A stretch of DNA of 64,000 bases, taken from the NCBI RefSeq assembly GCF_004298475.1, contig NZ_SCRP01000006.1, forward strand, positions 124,001 to 188,000. Direction: 5' to 3'. Both the position numbers and the translations under genes were made by a program. The notes below the pieces were generated by a model that saw only the letters and a list, made by a program, of their open reading frames with translations, made no database searches and was not told where the DNA came from. The stretch's first letter is position 1; each line of letters starts with the position of its first letter. Positions 59,774-64,000 of the stretch are shown in pieces. The DNA is from Paraburkholderia sp. GTDB taxonomy: Bacteria > Pseudomonadota > Gammaproteobacteria > Burkholderiales > Burkholderiaceae.

Positions 59774-60910
59774 TCAGAACGAGTGCTGGATACCTGCGTA
59801 CACGCCGGTCTGGCTCGCGCCCGGCAACGGGTTGCCGGTTGCAGCCGAATTGCCGAAGTTGTTGGCGTTCAGACCGAAGTTTGCCGATGAACTGTTGCGC
59901 ACCGTTGCGGCCTGAATGTCGAACAGCGTGCGCTTCGAAATGTTGTACGAGCCGCCGATCGTGTACATCGTGGCGTTGCCGCCGCCGTTGTTCGCGTTGA
60001 CGTGATAGACCGCCGCAATCAGGGCTGCAGCCGGCGTGGCTTGCCACGTTATGCCGCCCCATTCGTGGTTGGCCGTGGTCGGCTGGCCAGGCAGCTGGCC
60101 GGTCATGCCCGACGAACGGAGGGCTTCGAAGCCGCCCTGAATCTTGAACGCGCCGAGGAACACGTTGACCATCGCCATGTAGTCGCGCGAGTACGCGAAG
60201 ACGCCATTGGCGGTGCCGAGATTGTTCGGGTTGATCGCGTCGTACGGGCCGCCGAGCGCACCATTGGTCGGGTTGCGGATTTCGTCGTACAGGCCGCGGA
60301 CCTGGAACAGCGAGCTCGTGTACGTCAGCTGAATACCGGCTTCGCGACCGTTGTTGAAGCTCGTCGAGTTGGAGAACGCGTACTGGCCGTACACGTCGAA
60401 ACCGTACCAGTTCGGCGACTGATACGAAATGTTGTTGCTCGACTGCGGCCAGTTGCGGCCGCGGACCAGCGAGGCCGACGACCAGTTCGACTGGCCGAAC
60501 GGGTCGAAGTCCCAAATGCCGTTGGAGATGAACAGCATCCGGCCCAGCAGCAGGGTACCGAACTGGTCATTGGCCATGCCGATGGTCGCCCAGCGATTAA
60601 AGAGCCCGTTGTCGCCAGGGCCGGTGCCGTTCGCCGTGCTGAAGCTGCCTTCCAGGTGGAACAGAACCTTGTTGCCGCCACCGATGTCTTCAACGCCCTT
60701 CATGCCCCAGAGGCTGGTGCCCCAGTAACCGCTTTCGAGCAGGACCTGGCTCGCACCGTGCGTTGCCTGGCCATTCGGGCCAGAGCCGCTGCCGATGCCG
60801 TTCATATAAGCCACACCTGCATCGAGGCGGCCATACAGTGTCACGCTGCTCTGGGCATGCGCGACTACGCCAGCCGACATCAGAGCTGCGGCAAGCAAAG
60901 CTTTCTTCAT
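59774..60910 (-). CDS. Gram-negative trimeric porin (Burkholderia OpcP/OmpC type)
   Basis: This 378-aa outer-membrane porin lets small solutes pass. It has a signal peptide (residues 1-19, MKKALLAAALMSAGVVAHA), starts with QSSVTLYGRLDAGVAYM and ends in the aromatic-terminated AGIQHSF that the Bam machinery recognises. It has 16-strand porin features (PFGQSNWSSASLVRGRNWPQ). The start at 60910 is set by GGAGGAG 5 bases upstream. It has its own promoter in the long AT-rich region to its right. Confidence 0.93.
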   Translation of the reverse strand: MKKALLAAALMSAGVVAHAQSSVTLYGRLDAGVAYMNGIGSGSGPNGQATHGASQVLLESGYWGTSLWGMKGVEDIGGGNKVLFHLEGSFSTANGTGPGDNGLFNRWATIGMANDQFGTLLLGRMLFISNGIWDFDPFGQSNWSSASLVRGRNWPQSSNNISYQSPNWYGFDVYGQYAFSNSTSFNNGREAGIQLTYTSSLFQVRGLYDEIRNPTNGALGGPYDAINPNNLGTANGVFAYSRDYMAMVNVFLGAFKIQGGFEALRSSGMTGQLPGQPTTANHEWGGITWQATPAAALIAAVYHVNANNGGGNATMYTIGGSYNISKRTLFDIQAATVRNSSSANFGLNANNFGNSAATGNPLPGASQTGVYAGIQHSF

Positions 60911-61452
60911 GTTCTCCTCCATACCCTGTCAAAAAGAAAGTCAACCTAAGTACTGCGAAAGACGTCCGCGCGTGTGGATTCACTGCGAACAGAAACCGTC
61001 GCGTGCGAGAGGACTACCTCGGGGATCGGCGCAAGGCCCTTGAAGCAGACGGACAACCCGGCTGTGTTGTCTCGCAGATCCCGTCGTTGACTGGCATCCC
61101 TCATTTTTTTGAAGTGAAACTACTTTTAATCAACTTAGTTTTGCTACTTTGGTTACTAATCTATCAAAAAAAGGTCGGCGATGGCGAATGAAATCGCTTG
61201 GGGGTTGGCCTGTGTCGTCAAATTGCAATATGACGCCCGGAGGCAATAACAGCCTGCTTTTTAAAAAGTGGCCTGACGCCTTGTCCGACAAGGCACACAT
61301 GACTGCGCTTAAACGGCGTCAAGAATTGTCACTATTGACGGCGCAATGCGGTGGGAGTAAACGGAAAGGTTTATTGCGGCGCGGGGAGTGGGGTTCTGGA
61401 GGGGTTCCCGAGGGTTTTCCGGGTCGCTTCGGGATTGGGCCGCAATAAAAAA

Positions 61453-61476
61453 GAAAAGGCGCAGAAAGCGCCTTGT
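61453..61476 (-). terminator. Intrinsic terminator of the hisQMP operon
   Basis: Arms aaggcgc and gcgcctt with a short loop are followed on the minus strand by a TTCTTTTTTATT tract. It lies about 135 bases past the hisP stop. Confidence 0.8.
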
Positions 61477-61510
61477 AAAACTACTTTTACTACATCGCCG
61501 CACTATCGGT

Positions 61511-61570
61511 CATAAGCGGGGGCATAAGCGGGGTCATACGCAGGGGCATAAGCGCGAATATAAAGCGCGA
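61511..61570. repeat. Five 12-bp tandem units downstream of hisP
   Basis: Units begin at 61511, 61523, 61535, 61547 and 61559; the first two (cataagcggggg, cataagcggggt) differ by one base, later ones diverge more. It lies between the hisP stop and its terminator. Confidence 0.85.
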
Positions 61571-61609
61571 TCGTGAGCGCTTATATCGCGGCGATGCAGG
61601 GCTTTGCGC

Positions 61610-62392
61610 CTATTTGAGGCTGCCCGAAATGAACTGCCGCAGCCGCTCGCTCTTCGGATTGGCGAAGACCTCGGAGGGCTGGCCTTCTTCCTCGACGCGG
61701 CCCTGATGCAGAAACATCACATGATTCGAAACGTTGCGCGCGAAACCCATTTCGTGCGTCACGACGATCATCGTGCGGCCTTCCTCGGCGAGCTTTTGCA
61801 TCACTTTGAGCACTTCGCCGACGAGTTCGGGGTCGAGCGCCGAAGTCGGCTCGTCGAACAGCATGACGTCCGGCTGCATCGCGAGCGCGCGCGCAATCGC
61901 CACGCGCTGCTGCTGGCCGCCCGAGAGGTGCGACGGATACTGCTTTTCCACACGCGGCAACAGCCCGACCTTTTCGAGGTATTCGCGCGCGCGGTCCTCG
62001 GCCTCGCGGCGCGGCACGCCCAGTACGTGCACGGGCGCCTCGATCACGTTCTCGATCACGTTCATGTGCGACCACAGATTGAAGTGCTGGAACACCATCG
62101 CGAGCTTCGTGCGCACGCGCTGGAGCTGCTTCGTGTCGGCCACTTGCAGCGCGCCGGTGCGCGCGTCGGCGCGCGTGCGCACTTCTTCGCCGTCGACGAT
62201 GATGCGCCCGGCGTTGGGCTGTTCGAGAAAGTTGATGCAACGCAGCATCGTGCTCTTGCCGGAGCCGGAAGAGCCGATCACGCTGATGACGTCGCCGGCG
62301 TTCGCCGTCAGCGAAACGCCCTTGAGCACTTCATGGTCGCCGTACCGCTTGTGCAGGTCATCGACGCAAAGCTTTTGTTTCTGGGAATTCAT
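61610..62392 (-). CDS. hisP: Basic amino-acid ABC transporter ATP-binding protein
   Basis: This 260-aa ATPase drives uptake of histidine or Lys/Arg/ornithine. It has Walker [25 protein letters not shown] and [18 protein letters not shown], and closely matches the HisP/ArtP/GlnQ family. It is the last gene of the hisQ-hisM-hisP operon, 19 bp after hisM. The substrate is inferred; the binding protein is probably beyond the window edge. Confidence 0.9.
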   Translation of the reverse strand: MNSQKQKLCVDDLHKRYGDHEVLKGVSLTANAGDVISVIGSSGSGKSTMLRCINFLEQPNAGRIIVDGEEVRTRADARTGALQVADTKQLQRVRTKLAMVFQHFNLWSHMNVIENVIEAPVHVLGVPRREAEDRAREYLEKVGLLPRVEKQYPSHLSGGQQQRVAIARALAMQPDVMLFDEPTSALDPELVGEVLKVMQKLAEEGRTMIVVTHEMGFARNVSNHVMFLHQGRVEEEGQPSEVFANPKSERLRQFISGSLK

Positions 62393-62411
62393 CAGGGTCC
62401 TCGGTGCGGGC

Positions 62412-63134
62412 TCACTTGCCTTGCGGTCGCAGATACGCGAGCCAGCGGCGCTCGGCGCGGCGGAACAGCCACACCAGCGTGAATGAAATGATCAGGTACA
62501 GCATGGCGGCGATGCCGAATGCGGTGAACGTCTGGTAGGTCGCCGAATTGACGTCGCGTGCGATCTTGAGAATGTCCGGCACGGTGGCCGTGAACGCGAC
62601 GGTCGTCGCGTGCAGCATCAGGATCACTTCGTTGCTGTAATAGGGCAGGGCCCGGCGCAGCGCCGAAGGCAGGATCACGCGGCGATAGAGCGTGAACGAC
62701 GACATGCCGTACGCGCGCGCGGCTTCGATTTCGCCGTAGGGCGTCGACTTGATCGCGCCCGCGAAGATTTCGGTCGTGTACGCGCAGGTGTTGAGCGTGA
62801 ACGCGAGCAGCGTGCAGTTCATGCCGCTGCGAAAGAACGCGCTCGTGAGTTCGTGGTTGCGCACGATTTCGAGGCTGTAGAGGCCGGTGTAGCACAGCAG
62901 CAGCTGCACGTAGAGCGGCGTGCCGCGGAAGATGTACGTGAAGAGCCACACGAGGCCCGCGAGCCACTTCTTCTTCGAGACGCGCGCGACCGCGAACGGC
63001 ACCGAAAGGCAAAAGCCGACGCCGATCGACACGACGAGCAGCCAGAGCGTGATGGCGACCCCGGTGAAGTGATAGCCGTCGGAGAAAAGGTAGTTGCGCC
63101 AGTATTGCTGGATCAGCTGGATCAAGTCTTGCAT
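62412..63134 (-). CDS. hisM: Basic amino-acid ABC transporter permease HisM-like
   Basis: This 240-aa inner-membrane protein has about five helices and the polar amino-acid EAA loop ([20 protein letters not shown]) that contacts the ATPase. It has the HisM-typical [24 protein letters not shown] segment. It follows hisQ on the same strand by 28 bp. Confidence 0.9.
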   Translation of the reverse strand: MQDLIQLIQQYWRNYLFSDGYHFTGVAITLWLLVVSIGVGFCLSVPFAVARVSKKKWLAGLVWLFTYIFRGTPLYVQLLLCYTGLYSLEIVRNHELTSAFFRSGMNCTLLAFTLNTCAYTTEIFAGAIKSTPYGEIEAARAYGMSSFTLYRRVILPSALRRALPYYSNEVILMLHATTVAFTATVPDILKIARDVNSATYQTFTAFGIAAMLYLIISFTLVWLFRRAERRWLAYLRPQGK

Positions 63135-63162
63135 TGTCGTTGGCCTTGTCTTGCGGATCCGC

Positions 63163-63852
63163 TTAGAGGTCTGCCTTGCGCACGCCGGTGGAGTAGCGCT
63201 TTTCGAGGTACATCAGCACGAAGTTCGAGATCGTCGTGATGACGAGATAGATCGCGCCCGCGAGCAGCGTGAAAAAGAAGAACCGCAGCGTGCCCTTGCC
63301 GGCGTCCTGGCTCGCCTTGACGACGTCGGCAAGACCGATGATCGACACGAGCGCCGTCGACTTCACGAGCACCTGCCAGTTGTTGCCGATGCCCGGCAGC
63401 GCGAAGCGCATCATCTGCGGGAACATGACGCGGCGAAATACCTGCCAGCTCGTCATGCCGTACGCGTGGGCCGCTTCGAGCTGGCCGCGCGGCACCGCGA
63501 GGAACGCGCCGCGGAAGGTTTCCGTGAAGTACGCGCCGTAGATGAAGCCCAGCACGATTACGCCGGCGAGAAAGGGATCGATGTCGATCTGGTCCCAGCC
63601 GAGCACGTCGGTGAGATCGTTGAGCCAGATCTGCAGGCTATAGAACAGCAGCAGCATCAGCACGAGGTCGGGGACGCCGCGGATCAGCGTGGTGTAGACC
63701 GTGCCCGCGCCGTTGACGACGCGGTTCTTCGAGAGTTTCGCCGCTGCGCCGAGCAGTCCGAGCACAAACGACAGCACGAGCGACAGCACGGAGAGCTGGA
63801 CGGTCTGCCAGGTGCCGGCGAGGATCAGCGGGCCGTAGCCTTGAAGCAACAT
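63163..63852 (-). CDS. hisQ: Basic amino-acid ABC transporter permease HisQ-like
   Basis: This 229-aa permease starts MLLQGYGPLILAGTWQTVQ at 63852 and has LIRGVPDLVLMLLLFYSLQIWL and the EAA loop RGQLEAAHAYGMTSWQVFRRV. It pairs with HisM. It is the first operon gene seen; a hisJ-like binding protein gene would be expected further upstream on the minus strand, outside the window. Only 148 bp of sequence remain to the right and hold no gene. Confidence 0.9.
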   Translation of the reverse strand: MLLQGYGPLILAGTWQTVQLSVLSLVLSFVLGLLGAAAKLSKNRVVNGAGTVYTTLIRGVPDLVLMLLLFYSLQIWLNDLTDVLGWDQIDIDPFLAGVIVLGFIYGAYFTETFRGAFLAVPRGQLEAAHAYGMTSWQVFRRVMFPQMMRFALPGIGNNWQVLVKSTALVSIIGLADVVKASQDAGKGTLRFFFFTLLAGAIYLVITTISNFVLMYLEKRYSTGVRKADL

Positions 63853-64000
63853 AGATGGGTCCTTGACGAGGCGCGTTGTGCGCACCGCGAAAGGCGCGGC
63901 TCGACGAGCCGCGGTTCAAATCCGTTCATGAACGTCCAGCCTGGCGGCCGGGTTGCGCGGGCATCCGCTGCAACCGGGGCGTGCTTCCCGCATCGACCGG

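Larger units (their letters stand above)
60911..61609. other. 700-bp AT-richer gap upstream of the porin
   Basis: No gene is convincing. The region around 61105-61180 is AT-rich and probably holds the porin promoter and regulatory sites on the minus strand. A 12-mer aaactactttta occurs at 61117 and again at 61478. The right end holds the hisP operon terminator (61453-61476) and a 12-bp tandem array (61511-61570). Confidence 0.5.

Noticed and set aside
61149..61448. 99-codon frame in the porin upstream gap
   Set aside because: No ribosome-binding site, no similarity I can recognise, unusual composition; kept as intergenic.

Overview
This is a 64 kb stretch of GC-rich chromosome from a Burkholderia-type betaproteobacterium (Burkholderia, Paraburkholderia or Caballeronia). 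The assignment rests on an APS-reductase sulfate pathway, fused HemD-HemX, DUF2486 and DUF3460 proteins, a trimeric Burkholderia-like porin, an Ala/Lys-tailed PEP carboxylase, a PII protein next to a two-domain NAD synthase, and 6S RNA behind zapA. I see no prophage, transposase, integrase, CRISPR array, rRNA or tRNA. It reads as core, housekeeping chromosome.

Layout: 1-4.1 kb holds sulfate assimilation and siroheme genes (cysH end, cysD, cysN, cobA, with cbiX facing them). 4.1-9.5 kb holds LPS export genes lptFG, pepA, holC, a DUF2486 gene and a small cytochrome c. 9.6-15.9 kb holds ilvD with a divergent LysR gene, lgt, a SIMPL protein, an EVE-domain protein, 6S RNA, and zapA with a ZapB-like coiled coil. 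16-22.6 kb is a cobalamin block: a B12 riboswitch, a BtuC/BtuD-like transporter, cobT, cobS, cobC, and on the other strand btuF and cobU. 22.8-26.3 kb holds a ParA-like ATPase, panD, panC, scpA and a DUF3460 gene. 26.7-33 kb holds tamA and tamB. 33-38.2 kb holds metG, an OmpA-like lipoprotein, apbC and a SodC-like lipoprotein lacking most metal ligands. 38.4-46.6 kb holds dcd, an Orn/Lys/Arg decarboxylase, an LprI-like protein, a bestrophin, argH, and a divergent regulator/methyltransferase pair. 46.7-55.7 kb holds ppc, hemC-hemDX-hemY, ppa and a GIY-YIG protein. 55.7-64 kb holds a FemAB-like acyltransferase, nadE, glnB, a porin, and a basic amino-acid ABC transporter (hisQMP).

Functional links: CobA makes precorrin-2 and CbiX-type chelatases act on it, so siroheme (for sulfite reduction) and cobalamin assembly/uptake are both represented. 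HemC and HemD supply the uroporphyrinogen III that CobA methylates. TamA/TamB, LptF/LptG, Lgt, the OmpA-like protein and the porin all serve the outer membrane.

The most distinctive signal is not a gene but a pattern: at least a dozen short tandem duplications with 11-13 bp units (most often 12) are scattered through coding ends, intergenic gaps and even the core of the B12 riboswitch. Other points to check are a 25-codon micro-ORF that overlaps both the tamA stop and the tamB start, a perfect 24-bp palindrome between the riboswitch and its gene, and the metal-ligand-poor SodC homologue.
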